Assembly (NCBI GenBank): GCA_022570795.1
Contig: JAKUDP010000017.1
Location: forward strand, 310,001-374,000
DNA length: 64,000 nt
Source of the DNA: Sphaerulina vaccinii
Taxonomy: Eukaryota; Ascomycota; Dothideomycetes; Mycosphaerellales; Mycosphaerellaceae
Direction: 5' to 3'
Position 1 is the stretch's first letter; each line of letters opens with the position of its first letter. Shown here in pieces: positions 35,163 to 46,369 of this stretch. The notes under the pieces were generated by a model, which worked only from the letters and a program-made list of their open reading frames with translations, was not told where the DNA came from and made no database searches. The position numbers and the translations under genes were made by a program.

Positions 35163-36167
35163 ATGCACAGCCACCACAACATGACACTGCAGCCGATGAC
35201 TCATCCAGCTCGAGGAACGACTCTACATATACACGACATACACGATGATCGTCCTGTCACAAAAATCAGCAAGACCAACCACTACAATCGAGAGGTCCAT
35301 CAAATGGCGCGTGCAAGCTTTCTCTCCCTACCAGCTGAGCTTCGCCAAGAGATCTACATCTATCTCTTCACCTGGGACGTATCAGGCATCAACACAACCC
35401 ACCTCCGGCAAGCAGCAAAGAAGCACCTCGATTGCGGTGTCTGCTCAATCGGCTTTCGCAAGAACCGGTACTCGAACGACGACAGAGAAGGCTGCCCAGT
35501 CCAGATCTATCGCCGCGAGACGTCCACACAACAGCAAACTCTCGGCATCCTACGAAGTTGTCGTAAGATCTATTCCGAAGCCGTAGATATACTCTACAAC
35601 AAAACACTATTCGTAATCAGCAACCAGCATGAAACGAGATTGACATACGGCGTCTCCTGGAAGTATCGTCACATTCCTTGGAAACTGCTCGGCACAAGCC
35701 AGGATTGCGACTTCCTCCTCAAGCAAATGCAGAACGTGGTAATAGAGCAGTTTTTGGATGTCGGGTTCAAGATGAAGGCCATGGGACCCAAGTTACGGAT
35801 GCTCAAAGACGTACTTGAGTCACTGGATCCAGAGAGAAAGTCGACAGAGTTATCTTTCCGGTTCGATACTGGCAGTTGCCATCTGATATGTCCTTGCAAC
35901 AACTCGAATCCGGAGCAGCCTTGGGAAGAGCTTGCGGCTGCATTAAGTAGCCTGAACCTTTTGAACTGCCGGGTGAAGGTGGAAGTGTTGAATGCTCGTA
36001 TGTACACCTATCCAGGTGCCGACGTGGTTCAAGGCGAGCAGTATGAGAGGCGATTTCGATGGGCTTTCGACGCTGCCGGCGTGTTGTACGAGATGGTTCC
36101 CAGGCCTAAGAAAGGTTCATTCTATCAGCTACATGATGGTCCTCCGGAGGGTGTTATTATGACATAG
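35163..36167 (+). CDS. F-box-like (2EXR-type) protein
   Basis: A single exon of 334 residues. The motif FLSLPAELRQEIYIYLF near residue 55 is the short F-box-like signature that opens a very large family of fungal proteins of this size; the rest has LGILRSCRKIYSEAVDILY, the usual second conserved segment, followed by leucine-rich helices. These proteins may act as substrate receptors for Skp1-type ubiquitin ligases, though most members are untested. Several upstream Met codons exist; the first (35163) is chosen because no better context is visible, and the true start may lie at the ATG (35304) just before the motif. Confidence 0.78.
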   Translation: MHSHHNMTLQPMTHPARGTTLHIHDIHDDRPVTKISKTNHYNREVHQMARASFLSLPAELRQEIYIYLFTWDVSGINTTHLRQAAKKHLDCGVCSIGFRKNRYSNDDREGCPVQIYRRETSTQQQTLGILRSCRKIYSEAVDILYNKTLFVISNQHETRLTYGVSWKYRHIPWKLLGTSQDCDFLLKQMQNVVIEQFLDVGFKMKAMGPKLRMLKDVLESLDPERKSTELSFRFDTGSCHLICPCNNSNPEQPWEELAAALSSLNLLNCRVKVEVLNARMYTYPGADVVQGEQYERRFRWAFDAAGVLYEMVPRPKKGSFYQLHDGPPEGVIMT

Positions 36168-36956
36168 AACTAGCGTTAAGACTGGGTGTGCGTCTCACTC
36201 GATAGGTCGTTAGGATGAATGCAAGTTGATACAAGCAGGTCCATTTCACTTCTCTGAGTCCGAGTATGTCAATCTTTGTACTGCATGTGAAGAACCTGAA
36301 TTGTCGTCCTTTGGTAGTCCCCAAGCAAATGCTGACTCAGAAAATGCATGCATCCTCCATGGAGGCTCTCCGGGGAGGTATACTCACCATCCACCTCCCC
36401 TCAGGATGGCTGGCCATCTCTTCATTCCTGGCACAGTTTATGGAAGGACGTACGGGAAGTGGGAAGATTGTCTGCATCAATATGTAGTGCATAAATGAGC
36501 ACTACTTATGCTCGCGATGCTGCCATTGCTCCAGCATGCGCCATTGTCGACCGCAGGCATTCGCACGTAGTAGAGCGCGTGGAGCTTGACAGCTAATCAA
36601 TGCAGACCAGAGGAGAGGAGAAGACAGAAGCAAGGTCATTCGATGCGCAAGAGCTAGTCTGAACAACAGGCAAGACAAGCCGCAAAGAGCCATAATGCGC
36701 AGGTACCGCCCGAGCGCAGCGCTCATCGAGAACGCGAGAGCGCCGCATTGAAGAGCTCTGGATGCAATATGGCACCTCAATGTGCTGAGATATAATACAA
36801 ATTATGGCTGGGCGGCGATGTAGGTGATGGGACGATTAGTCGAAGCGCCCGGATCACTCGCGTCGTCTACTACTGGACATGCAAGCACCAGATTCCTGTC
36901 GGTCGAGCCTCCTTGAGAACGACAGTGCCATCCGCGGGCCACAATATCCTCAATAT
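36168..36956. other. Intergenic, no gene seen
   Basis: Short frames on both strands lack features. The right end is the 3' region of the GPI-type gene on the minus strand. Confidence 0.35.
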
Positions 36957-37962
36957 CTACAGCCCCAACAAGATCGTCATAATCACGCCAATACTGAGCG
37001 CTCCAATCGACATCCGCTCCATGGTCGAGGAGGCACCACTGAGAGTAGCTCCGGCCGGTGTCGGCACAGTGGTCACAGTCAGAGTGCTGTTGACTTTCTG
37101 ACAGGCCATCGTGTTCAAGCCCTTTATCACCAAGATCTGGAGTCGTGACTCGGCTTCCTGCAAGGCAGCCGTGGCATTGGTGCCGTTGTAGGCTGAGGAG
37201 ATGATATGTGCGAAAGCCTGTCCGCTCTGAAGACTGGGTGTTCCTTGGATACTTGCGAGATCTGGAGTTCTTGTTAGTGCTGACTCTTGCGACTAGCTGA
37301 AAAGACAATTGGTTTGCTCGCTAGTCAAGCTTTGGCGACTCACTCTCAGTCAGTCCACTGAAGCTGGTGTTCAGAGTTGCAAGTGTTCCAGCACAGGAGG
37401 CCGGCAGATCTGCTTTGGACGGAAACCCAGGACATTCGCCGGAAGTGCTATTGATACGGGCCAGGAAATCCTTCACGCAGTCATCACCAAGCACATTTGT
37501 ACAACTGCCGTTATCTGCTTGAGTGTACTTGCTTGTCACGTTCTCCGGAAGTCCCAACCCGTCCATCATCATGATGCAGCCAAACGGTGACTCGACTCCT
37601 TGGCTTTGCAAAGCGGCAGCTATACTGCTATTGCCCTGCCAGGTAAGGTCGAAGACAGTGCTGATGACACGTGCGTTGGCGGTTGCGGTTCCGTTTGATG
37701 GGGAATTGGGGCTTGTAGTAGCGTCGTTGACCGAGACTTCGCTTACGTTGGTGCGCCAGATAAACCCGTGAACAGGGACGCTGTTGGAAGCATTGGGACT
37801 CGCTGCGGCGTTTTGGAAGGGTGCGAGAATGGGAATGCCATTGGGACTGCCTTCGCCATAAGCGCCTTCGTAGAAATTGCCTGAGCCATTTACGCCGCCA
37901 TTGTAGAAGGTCGCTGTGGTGACACCGGCAGAAAAGAGAAAGAAAGGTATAGCTGAATGCAT
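36957..37962 (-). CDS. GPI-anchored surface protein, function unknown
   Basis: Exons 37962-37344 and 37261-36957 give 307 residues. A signal peptide (AIPFFLFSAGVTTA) is followed by a Gly/Asn/Ser-rich ectodomain with a dozen N-glycosylation sequons and six or more cysteines (GCIMMM, SCTNVL, DCVKDF, ECPGF, SCAGT, ACQK). The C-terminus has the GPI signal pattern: small residues (GASSTMERMS) then a hydrophobic end (IGALSIGVIMTILLGL). The intron (82 bp) has a GTGAGT donor and a CTCCAG acceptor; an alternative upstream acceptor gives a frameshift. The fold is unknown. It would sit on the outer leaflet of the plasma membrane or be moved to the wall. Confidence 0.78.
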
Positions 37963-39112
37963 CTTTTGCGATTCTTTGATGTCTGGCCGTACGATTTCGT
38001 CAATGGAGGAGGTTTTATCAGATCCTGGTCACGAAGAGGAGGATGGAGAATGCAGAATGAGTGAAGCAATGCACTCAATCAGATGGCATTGGCAAACCTT
38101 ACCATACGAAGCCTAAGCCAATAATGCTATTGAGACAGACACTGCATGTGATGCTGTCGATCTACAGTCCGAGCCTCCATACTCTGGGTGCGGCGCAACA
38201 GTGTTCGTCAGGTTATTCTTGATTGGAGTGTGGGGTGTGCAGATCTGAACAGCTTTTGGGGTGATCGCAGGAAGTCAAAGTGCCGATTGCGATGTTGCGG
38301 TGGCATCGCGGTCAACAAGACACTCATGAACCAACTTTCACTGCTCCTTCCGCGGAGCCTTAGCCGCCCACGAGACAACGATGCAAAGGATCAGTGGTGC
38401 TTAAGGTACCTCCACTGCAACCAATCCTACGATCCTCATCAGGAAGCTGCGTCTTGAGCAAATCTACCGCGTACCGGTCCGCTCAGCCGGGCGGCTCAGA
38501 GAGCTTCAAGCTTCCTTGGTTCTAAAGCTTGACACAACTTAAACTTATACGATGCGTGCAATTGTGTTATGCGCTATACTGCTGTGTTCGGAGATGCAGT
38601 TTGCAGAGGGATGTTGCTCAGCTGTCCAGAATGACCGGAAAATATGCTATCTGACTGCAGGCCGCGAAGTGTTTAGCAGTCACAAACACCCGCTTGTACA
38701 ATGGTCCCTACTATCGTCCAGCATCTTAGACTCCTACTAGGTCTGTTCCGAAGGCACTGGCTTCCATGACGGCGGCTACTTTGCCAATCCTTCCGGTGGC
38801 TAGCCTCGCAACGTGCTATCTTGGCCTTCACCTTGCATCCGGAGCTCGACTGCAGATGGAAAGGATACGCGACTAAGGACAATAAGCGCTTCTTCTCCAA
38901 CAATGAGGCACAGTATAATGTTTCTCTCGCGCGAAGGCACAGGCTGTGCCTCACTGCACCAGACCTCACAGCCGGACTCAGGTGCTTGAGGTACATATAG
39001 AACGAGCAGCCAAGCGGCTTGCGTCCGGCATTCACCATCTGGACGCAAGCCCTGGTCAAGAGTGCGCCTCCAGGAGGATTCGTGCACGAGCCTTCACCAC
39101 AGCTCTTCAGGG
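37963..39112. other. 1.1-kb intergenic, no supported gene
   Basis: A minus-strand open frame (38673-39248) has no recognisable domain and overlaps the interrupted JmjC-like gene. I see nothing else here. Confidence 0.35.
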
Positions 39113-41719
39113 ATGAAGGATCGCGCCGACTCGGCAGATGGCCCGGATGACGTCCCACAGCTGTCTTTCGTCCAACGCCTGCACGACATCTGGTCTCATC
39201 AAGCTCCACCATAAGCATACGCCAAGCTTCGTGATAGCTTGTTGTCACACCAAGACCAGCTTGAGACCAACATTGTCACCCTCTGCTCGGTGGCCAAGAT
39301 TGCATGTCCAGATGGTCTGACTGGCGATACGCACTGGCAGAAACTCTTACTCCTGGCCAGTCACATCGAAGGCGAAGGCGATGCCAAGACACGCAAGCGA
39401 GTTTCTAATGCCGCCACGCGGCTCCGGAGTCTGGCACTGATAGCTACGCTCTGGTCGCCTCAGGTGGTCTTCTAGTATGGATGGGACAAAGTAGGACAAG
39501 TCCAGATGAGCGCTATCCGTGCCTGCGCCATACAGTATCCGCGCTTTCGAGAGGACTTGGCCCCACGTCTCAACTGCTTGCTTTTGCAACGCCATTGTAG
39601 TGGGATCACGAATCGGCGCTGCAAGACTCTGGTCGAAGCTCCCCTGCAACCATCCCGGGATCTCAACGTCCAACTGCTCGCAGCGATCACTCCAGACTAC
39701 CATGCTATTCAGCAGTGGATCACAAGCGAGGACGGCGATGTTGCCATCGATGAAGATGGATCACTACTTAGCGAGATTCGACCAAATCACTACCGCATGT
39801 ATCTTCTTCGGATCGATCGATACGGTTTACTCGCCGCTAGAACAGACGTCGCGGTCTCCTGCACAGCTGACGATGCCCCCTCGGACTGCGAAGGTGTTTC
39901 GACACGGTTTGCTTCATTACGAGATGGAAGTGGATCATCTTCTCGGAACCCTTCGTACGCTGGCTCCTCGGATATTTCGCTATTCTCTGCACCAGTTGGG
40001 ACTGAGACCGATACCGACGCAAGCTCACTTACTTCACCCGAGGCGTACGATCGGGAAACGTTGATCGAGTCCGAGGAGACAAACGTCGAAAGACCACGTT
40101 GTCAACAGCAGAGTATCTTGGCTAGCGAGCCAGGATCCGGATTCGATACCACCTCACATATTGACCCGTCAACTTGTTCCTTGTCATCGAGAGATCCTGC
40201 GAATCTGCTGCGCAGTGCGAGCTTGACCCCTTCGCGCAGTACCTCCACGATGTCGGATGAGCAGCCTTCCATGTGCCAGACCGACCAGATATGTAACGAT
40301 CCTGGCAACATCATTGATGAGGGATTCCAGCGAGGCCCGAACGACTTTATTCATGCAGCTCCACAAGTCGGTGCTCACTCTACGACCTCATAGTCATATG
40401 ACAGCTTGCTTCACTACCTCGAGCCACAAGCGACGCCCACCACGAATGATGCTAATCATATCTCACAATTCAATGGGTCGATTCCTGATGGGTCCGGAAG
40501 CACCGACAGTGTCGCAAGTGACCTCCAAACACCACATGGGACGTGGCTCAGGTCCGACGCTCACTGGGCCAGTATCTTCACGCAAGCAGGGAGTGTCTTG
40601 CCTCGTGGCGAAGCAAGATCAGAACATGAAGCTGAGGTGTTGGTTTACACATCCGAAGAGTTCATTTGGTTCGCTCGACAAGGCCACATCTTCAGCAAGC
40701 CCATCGTGATCAAGGAGCAGTTCTCTGATGCTAATATGCATACTGCTGAAGTGTTGGCACTACAGCTACATGATAGGTCAGTTCAGTCCTCCCTCGACGT
40801 TCGAAGGCTCGACACAACACAGCCGATGCGGATCAGCCCTGAGACTATTGCCGAGGGTTTATGTATTGGAACGCCTTGGGATGATGCCACCGTGCTAAGC
40901 TTCAAGGATATTACCAAATGCCATCGGCCTCTGCTGACCATGCTACCTCGCTTCCGCCTGCTCGATTACCTTCTGGAAAGAACCATGACTGGAACCGAAC
41001 AGGCGAACTCGCTGCTGCCAGGCATGGATGAGATGTCAACTTTCAATGTCTGCGGCTTTGGTAGCGCCTCTTCCGATGTGTTCCTCAACAGCGGAAGTGG
41101 AGCGTGGATACGGGTGCTCGATGGGGAGGCAATCTGGATGGTCGGTCCCGAGGACCGCGTCACTTCCGAGTGGCCAGATCATCTGGAAGTTGACCAACCT
41201 CACGACTGCAAGCAAAGAATGATCCTTCTTGAGCAAGACGACGTACTTCTTTTACCACCTGGTCTCAAGGTTGTGCAAGCTATTCACTCGCTCACAACCA
41301 CTGTGATGGAATGTGGGCTGCTATGGGATGAACTCAATTTTCTTCAGACACTACAGTGCATCGGCTCGACGCTCGAAAGTCCAACGAGCGTGCAAAGCGT
41401 GGTCTCGCGCCAACTTTCTCGCATCATCGAGAAGCTGGTCGTGATGGTGACCAAGCAACCAGACCGCTTTCGTGGCCAGTTATCCCAAGCAGAGTTCCTT
41501 GGTCAATTCGAGCAGCATGTTTATTATATCACTCAAAGAAGGTGTGATTGCATTACCTCGAGCTGCCAAATAGCATGTCCCTGTCGCCGAGCTGGACGAC
41601 TTTGTACCTTCTGGTGCGCTGGCCACTCAGTTCCATCCCACCTGAACTGCACCAGGCGAGGCGACTCAAGTCCTTCGCACACTGAAGACGATTTAATGGC
41701 AGGTAGTCAGCACGTCTGA
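39113..41719 (+). pseudogene. JmjC-like protein with C-terminal CXC-type cysteine cluster, interrupted by stops
   Basis: One reading phase is coding-like from the ATG at 39113 to 41719 (868 codons) but contains three stops: TAA at 39212-39214, TAG at 39473-39475 and TAG at 40391-40393. The last open part (40394-41719) holds a double-stranded-beta-helix (cupin) region as in JmjC oxygenases, with GFGSASSDVFLNSGSGAW and WMVGPED elements, and ends in a CXC-like cluster (CDCITSSCQIACPCRRAGR). The first stop could be spliced out by a 45-bp GT-AG intron (39170-39214 region) and the second by a 42-bp one, both with weak donors. I find no intron that removes the third. It is likely a decaying gene or null allele. 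An Fe/2-oxoglutarate role is inferred only from the fold. Confidence 0.65.
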
Positions 41720-42183
41720 CATGCCAGAGACATGTGCAATAAGAGCCCTGCTTCTACACGTTGCGCAACAGTCTATCCACGATCGCCCCAGTCACACGAA
41801 AAGACGTGACGTACGCTGAATCTGCAAGCAATACAGTAGCTCCTCACAGCACTAATGATATAGCAGGAAGTGCCATTGGGCTTTCCATGTCTGAAGCGAA
41901 CGCTGCGAACAGACTTGGTGCCTCTATCAACCATTATCCTGACATGTCATACCCATACGAATGCAACTTAAGCCACTCACATGCACGGATAGAGCCAGGA
42001 TAGAGTAGTAGAGGTAGGAAATCACGACAATATCTCATGAGTAGGTTTCACGAAGTTGCCAAGATTTTGTGACTACTGACTGTACGACTTCATGTACTTG
42101 TACCGATTGTTGTTCAAAGTGCTGCTAGATGCCTCAGAAGTCTCCTCTCCATATTCAGGCTCGTGCTCCAGGTCCCTCGTCGT
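41720..42183. other. Intergenic, no gene seen
   Basis: A short plus-strand frame (41761-42003) lacks features and may be decayed 3' sequence of the JmjC-like gene. Confidence 0.3.
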
Positions 42184-42706
42184 CTATCCAGTGGGAGCTG
42201 GGTAGACGGTGCTTGCAGCAGTTAGGGTACCTGGTGGACAAGCCTCGCCTCCACCAGTGCTGTCGTAAACCAGGACCTCGAAAGAGCCGAGAGCGTCGTT
42301 TGTGCTAGGAACGCACTGGTTCTCTGTCACAAGAGTTAGAAGAGTCGTCACGTTCGAGGGCTGGGTCTCTTCACTTACCACCAGCCGAAGATCCGTATGC
42401 TGCACCAATAGCAGCATAAGCGTCTAACATATCGTTAGTTGAGGAACCGCAGATCAGGTAACAGATGCTCTTACCTCCACTGCAGTCTTTGCTCTTGTAA
42501 AGCACGACTTGGGTGTTGGGCTCCAAGACACCAGCATCGACAGAGTGAACGTCAATGTCGGGAGGCAAGCTATCGAAAGAGGTACAGCCGAGACCGCAGT
42601 TGAATCCTTCCATGTTCAGATAGTCCATGCATGCATTGTCGGAGAACCACATCAGGTCTGCGAAAGCAGATGCGGACAGAGCCGCAAAGGTGAGGAGTTT
42701 CAGCAT
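42184..42706 (-). CDS. Small secreted cysteine-rich protein, effector candidate
   Basis: Exons 42706-42475, 42423-42379 and 42323-42184 give 138 residues; the middle exon is 45 bp. A clear signal peptide (LLTFAALSASAFA) is followed by six cysteines (DNAC, FNC, LGC, KDC, NQC, EAC). The first intron (51 bp) has no stop and keeps frame, so retaining it gives a 155-residue form with two extra cysteines (SICYLICG). The start DLMWFSDNAC resembles the opening of many small secreted dothideomycete proteins whose mature part begins LxxYSDxxC; the neighbouring 333-residue protein at 43440 opens alike (TLFAYPDSGC). The leader upstream is rich in AAC/CAA repeats. Confidence 0.78.
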
Positions 42707-43439
42707 GATGTGTATGGAAGCTGTTGTACTGAGTTTGTCGTGTTTGAGTTGTTCGTGCTGAGTTTGTTGTGTTCGAGGTGTTCGTACTGAGCTTGCAATG
42801 GGAGAATGATGCCATGCTTTATATGTTGACTTGAGCATCAGTCTCCTGGCATCGCATACGAACATGTTACATCTGGGTGACCAGTCGTACCGATGCTGAT
42901 CGGTCAATCATGCAGCAGGGAGATTCATCGAGGATTCTCAACTTTGAAGGAACGAGATAGTTCAGCACTTGCTGTAGCTGATTTCTGAATGTTGACAATC
43001 TTATGATCGAATCGACACCTCTGACAAAGGCGTGGGAGTTCTGTTGGACCTCGTCTTCACCTACGACAGCAGGAATTAGCTGCATATGCTTCATGACCGA
43101 GCTTAGACACGACTGATGGCGATTGTCGGCATGAATATGCAATCCTCTCTGACTATCACGCCTCGTTGCAGGCTCAGGACAACGATCTCCGATGTCCTCC
43201 CTTTCGCACATCGAGCACTCATGACGTATAGGCCAGATCATAGTGGTGCGAAGGATCAAGATGGACATCATCTCAAGGTCAAAGTGCAGCACTACCAGAG
43301 CGGAGCCTGATCCATTCAGGATATATAAGTGTCCCGACTCTGGCCGTACTTTGGGCAGAAGCATCCACATCATCCAACCATCGAAGACACTCTCAACTAT
43401 TCATTGACGAACGGTCGGCAGCTTGCAAACCAAATCAAA
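42707..43439. promoter_or_regulatory. Divergent promoter between two secreted-protein genes
   Basis: The start codons at 42706 (minus) and 43440 (plus) face away across 733 bp, so this probably drives both. A minus-strand frame at 42867-43373 has no features. Near 42721-42790 the minus-strand leader repeats short AACAAACTCAG-like blocks. Confidence 0.4.
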
Positions 43440-44653
43440 ATGGCGACCATCACCAAAACCTCCCTCATCTTGGTGAGCGTGGCCATTGCTAAGTTCGCGT
43501 CTGCTGGCACACTCTTTGCCTATCCCGACTCTGGCTGTAACGATGCGGGCTACTATCAGCAGATTGATGCCTCCAATGATGCATGCACCAAAACCTATCT
43601 CACGGGTGGGTTGTCCTTTCTCGAGGAGCGCTTGGTCAATTGCTGAATGATATGTCCAGACACGGATTTCAAGACCGTTGGAGATAACTCAGGGAAATAC
43701 CAAGCCTTCTTCAAGCTCAAGACGGAGGAAGGCGAGGGCTGTGCTCTTGTCATTGGAATGGACAGTAGCGATGCGACCGCTCCACCATGTGGAGAGTGTG
43801 TGAGCCTCTTGCATAGTGCAAACAAGTGCATTGGGGCACAGCTTCCAACTCCTTTCTATGCCTGGGAGTGCTGTGTACGTCGAAGACAGCTCCGGACTCA
43901 AATCTTGACTGACAAGTTCTCCAGGGCGCAGAGTGTCAGACACAGTGCGGACAGATCCCAGCTAAGCGATCTGTTGATGAGGCCATCGAGGCCCTCCAGG
44001 CCAGGAACACTACGGCAAGCTCAGCCTCTCCGGACATTGCAAACTTGAGGAATCGAGCTCCGTTATCTGCTGCCCCTCTAGCCAAGCGCGCTGACTGCAG
44101 CTTCACTCCAAATGGCGTAAGTAAAGCTAAGCTCTTGTCCCGAAGAGAATCGAGTTGTTGACACGCGCCCAGGGCCTGTACACGCAAGCCGGTACTCCAA
44201 CCAAGGTTTCCGACACAGAAACCGCCTGCGCGAGTGCAGATGGCTGCTCGGAATCATACTCGGGCACGGTAGAGTCTAGCTTCTCGCAAGGTTTCGATGT
44301 CAGCGAGTCAACTGAAGCAGGCTTCTTCGACATCGTGTAAGTATGTCCAGCGTCTCCTCGAGCGTCGTGAAGACTGATAGTGGTGCAGGTCTGAGACTGT
44401 CACGTTTGGCTATAGCGCCACTTGGGAGTCCTCAAAATCTGTCATGGTTTCAGGCAGCCACACATTCTCCCAAGGTCAATCCGGCTACATCACCTTCGCT
44501 CCTTTGAGTCAATGCAACCTCGGTACCTTTTCCGGTGCTGATTGCGGAGGCATGGGCATTCCTACTGGCGGTGACGCTCGCAGCGCTTGCGTCCCAGAGA
44601 TGATCGCTGGAGGTCAGATCAATGGTGATATTGCCGTCGTTACCACTGTCTAA
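43440..44653 (+). CDS. Two-part secreted protein with Kex2-type sites
   Basis: Five exons (43440-43605, 43660-43874, 43925-44116, 44173-44336, 44389-44653) splice into 333 residues. A signal peptide (LILVSVAIAKFASA) leads to a cysteine-rich first part (about residues 24-137, ten or more cysteines including CGEC and ECC). A linker with two KR pairs (residues 141-142 and 181-182), the expected sites of Kex2 processing, separates it from a second part (183-333) with alternating polar strands: ESSFSQGFDVSESTEAGFFD, TVTFGYSATWESSKSV, and FSQGQSGYITFAP. Strand-rich, Ser/Thr-rich tails of this type occur in several fungal secreted proteins; a role as a pore-forming or lectin-like module is only a guess. 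Neither part has a firm family. Confidence 0.72.
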
Positions 44654-44676
44654 GTGCCGACGAGCCAGGGTCAAGG

Positions 44677-44709
44677 CAGGCTGTGAGCCAGGCTGTGAGC
44701 CAGGCTGTG
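44677..44709 (+). repeat. 12-bp tandem repeat, 2.75 copies
   Basis: The unit CAGGCTGTGAGC repeats head to tail just past the stop codon of the two-part secreted protein, so probably lies in its 3' untranslated region. Confidence 0.85.
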
Positions 44710-45249
44710 TTCGCCCCAGCCACGACTTCACGATTACACGAGAGAAACAAATGCGCGAGACTGGTATGGATTAATTGCTTGTTTTAGTCTTTCCGTAGTT
44801 CCTGATATGATATTTGCGCGTTGTTGCCTGGACACTTTGTTCGTTTTGACTTTCGTCGTGAATGTCTGACTTGAAGACTTCGTGCGTGGTCTACGCTCGC
44901 GTCGCGCGTCCATTGTAGTAGCTAGTGGTTCGAGATATCCAGTGATGGGATGGATCGTGATCTGGATAAGTGATAATCCAATGCACGCAGTGTGAGAAGG
45001 TGATTGTATCACCGTACTGCTGGCCTTGCTGCTGATGTCTTCTCGGTCGAGAACTGCGGTAAACTCTGCGGAGATGGTAAGAATTATGCTGCCGTTCGCA
45101 TGTTATAGCGAAATCGACAGTGTGAGATAGTCTTGATGATGTTGCAGTAAGAGAAGCCTCCTCCTCGGAAGTGGACTCAGCGGCAGAGTTGCATATGGCG
45201 ATGGCAGAAGATGAAGTTGGAGAAGAGAGAACGAGTCACAGAATGTGTA

Positions 45250-45470
45250 CAGTGGTGCTAGCCGAAGTGGAACGCGTCTGTGCGTCCCGCACTACTCTCA
45301 AGTTCAATATCTTGCAATGGACTCTGAGACCCTCTGAATGTATACCCTAGGCTTACTCGGAGCCATTTAGTATACGCCGACAGTTCCGGAAAGTTATAAG
45401 TGCGAGCGCGCTTGGAAGAGCAGCGACATATACCGTGCACGGACGCGTTCCACTTCGGCTAGCACCACTG
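45250..45470. mobile_element. 221-bp MITE of Tc1/mariner type
   Basis: Perfect 29-bp terminal inverted repeats lie at 45250-45278 and 45442-45470; the left end reads CAGTGGTGCTAGCCGAAGTG and the right end is its reverse complement. Inside, similarity continues for another few bases with one mismatch. Both ends are flanked by TA (45248-45249 and 45471-45472), the target duplication made by Tc1/mariner/pogo transposases, whose termini typically start CAGT. The 163-bp interior has no coding capacity, so this is a nonautonomous miniature element mobilised in trans. Its location in a noncoding gap between genes is usual. No second copy was seen in this window. Confidence 0.82.
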
Positions 45471-45718
45471 TACGTAAGCAAAGACCATCGTAAGAAACCT
45501 CTGGGATCAGTGCCCAGCCGAATGAGCCCATCTGAGTCCATCACACTAGCATCGTGTCGCTCCTTTGCTCTCAACAATAAAAGTCTTTCGATAGAAGAGT
45601 GTCTTCAATTAACAACGCTCTAAACTTGTCAAACGACTTCACTCGTCTTCATCTTCTTCTGATGCGGGCACAATAGTCACGAAGGTTGAGCTGTGACGAC
45701 CCTAACAACAGCCCTGAT

Positions 45719-46369
45719 CTACTTCTTTCTCAGCACAACCAACCTCGCTCGTACATTGTATGCCTTTCGATAGTCCGCAAGCTCTGTACTAACAACCTCC
45801 ACTTTCCCTGCATCACTCAGCCTATCGACTTCAGCCTTGAAACCTTGTGGAATCCAAATATCATCAATGATAGTAGCAGCCAAAACACCGCCCTTCTTTA
45901 ACACTCTAACCAACTCAGAAAGCCCGGGTGTAGGACCAACATGTCCAAGAGTGAAAGTCCCAACACAAGTGACAACATCATACTTGTCATCAGCAATATT
46001 GATCGGCTTCGACAAGTCCACCGTCTTGAGGTGACGGAACACTTTAGTCCGTTCAGCAACTTTGAGCATTCCCTCGGAAAGATCAATGCCATCGATAGTA
46101 CGGGCTCCAAGTTGGTGAAGAGCAACAGCGCAAAGTCCTGTTCCGGTTCCTGCGTCGAGACATTCGCCTTGTACGTTGCCATCGGCAGCTTTGACTGCAG
46201 CTGCAGTCAACATTGGGCCGACGTATTCTTGTCCGGTCAAGACATCATCGTTGTAGGATTCTGCCCATTCTTCGTAAAGGGCTTTGCATTCTGCTTCTGT
46301 GCCTGTTTTGAGTTGGTAGGCGGCTTCAAGGAAGCGGTTGTTGCCTGGGTGGGTTGCGATAGCTGCCAT
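45719..46369 (-). CDS. SAM-dependent methyltransferase
   Basis: A single exon of 216 residues. The class I methyltransferase motif I is at residues 71-78 (LDAGTGTG) followed by an acidic residue at the end of strand 2 (GIDLSEGML), YDVVTCVGTFTLGHV for motif II, and LVRVLKKGGVLAATI for motif III. The pattern of the C-terminus resembles the UbiE/COQ5-like small-molecule methyltransferases. The substrate is unknown. The start at 46369 gives a short N-terminus (AAIATHPGNN); no targeting signal is evident. Confidence 0.9.
   Translation of the reverse strand: MAAIATHPGNNRFLEAAYQLKTGTEAECKALYEEWAESYNDDVLTGQEYVGPMLTAAAVKAADGNVQGECLDAGTGTGLCAVALHQLGARTIDGIDLSEGMLKVAERTKVFRHLKTVDLSKPINIADDKYDVVTCVGTFTLGHVGPTPGLSELVRVLKKGGVLAATIIDDIWIPQGFKAEVDRLSDAGKVEVVSTELADYRKAYNVRARLVVLRKK

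Noticed and set aside
38673..39248. 191-codon minus-strand frame
   Set aside because: No recognisable features; overlaps the 5' end of the JmjC-like gene on the other strand.
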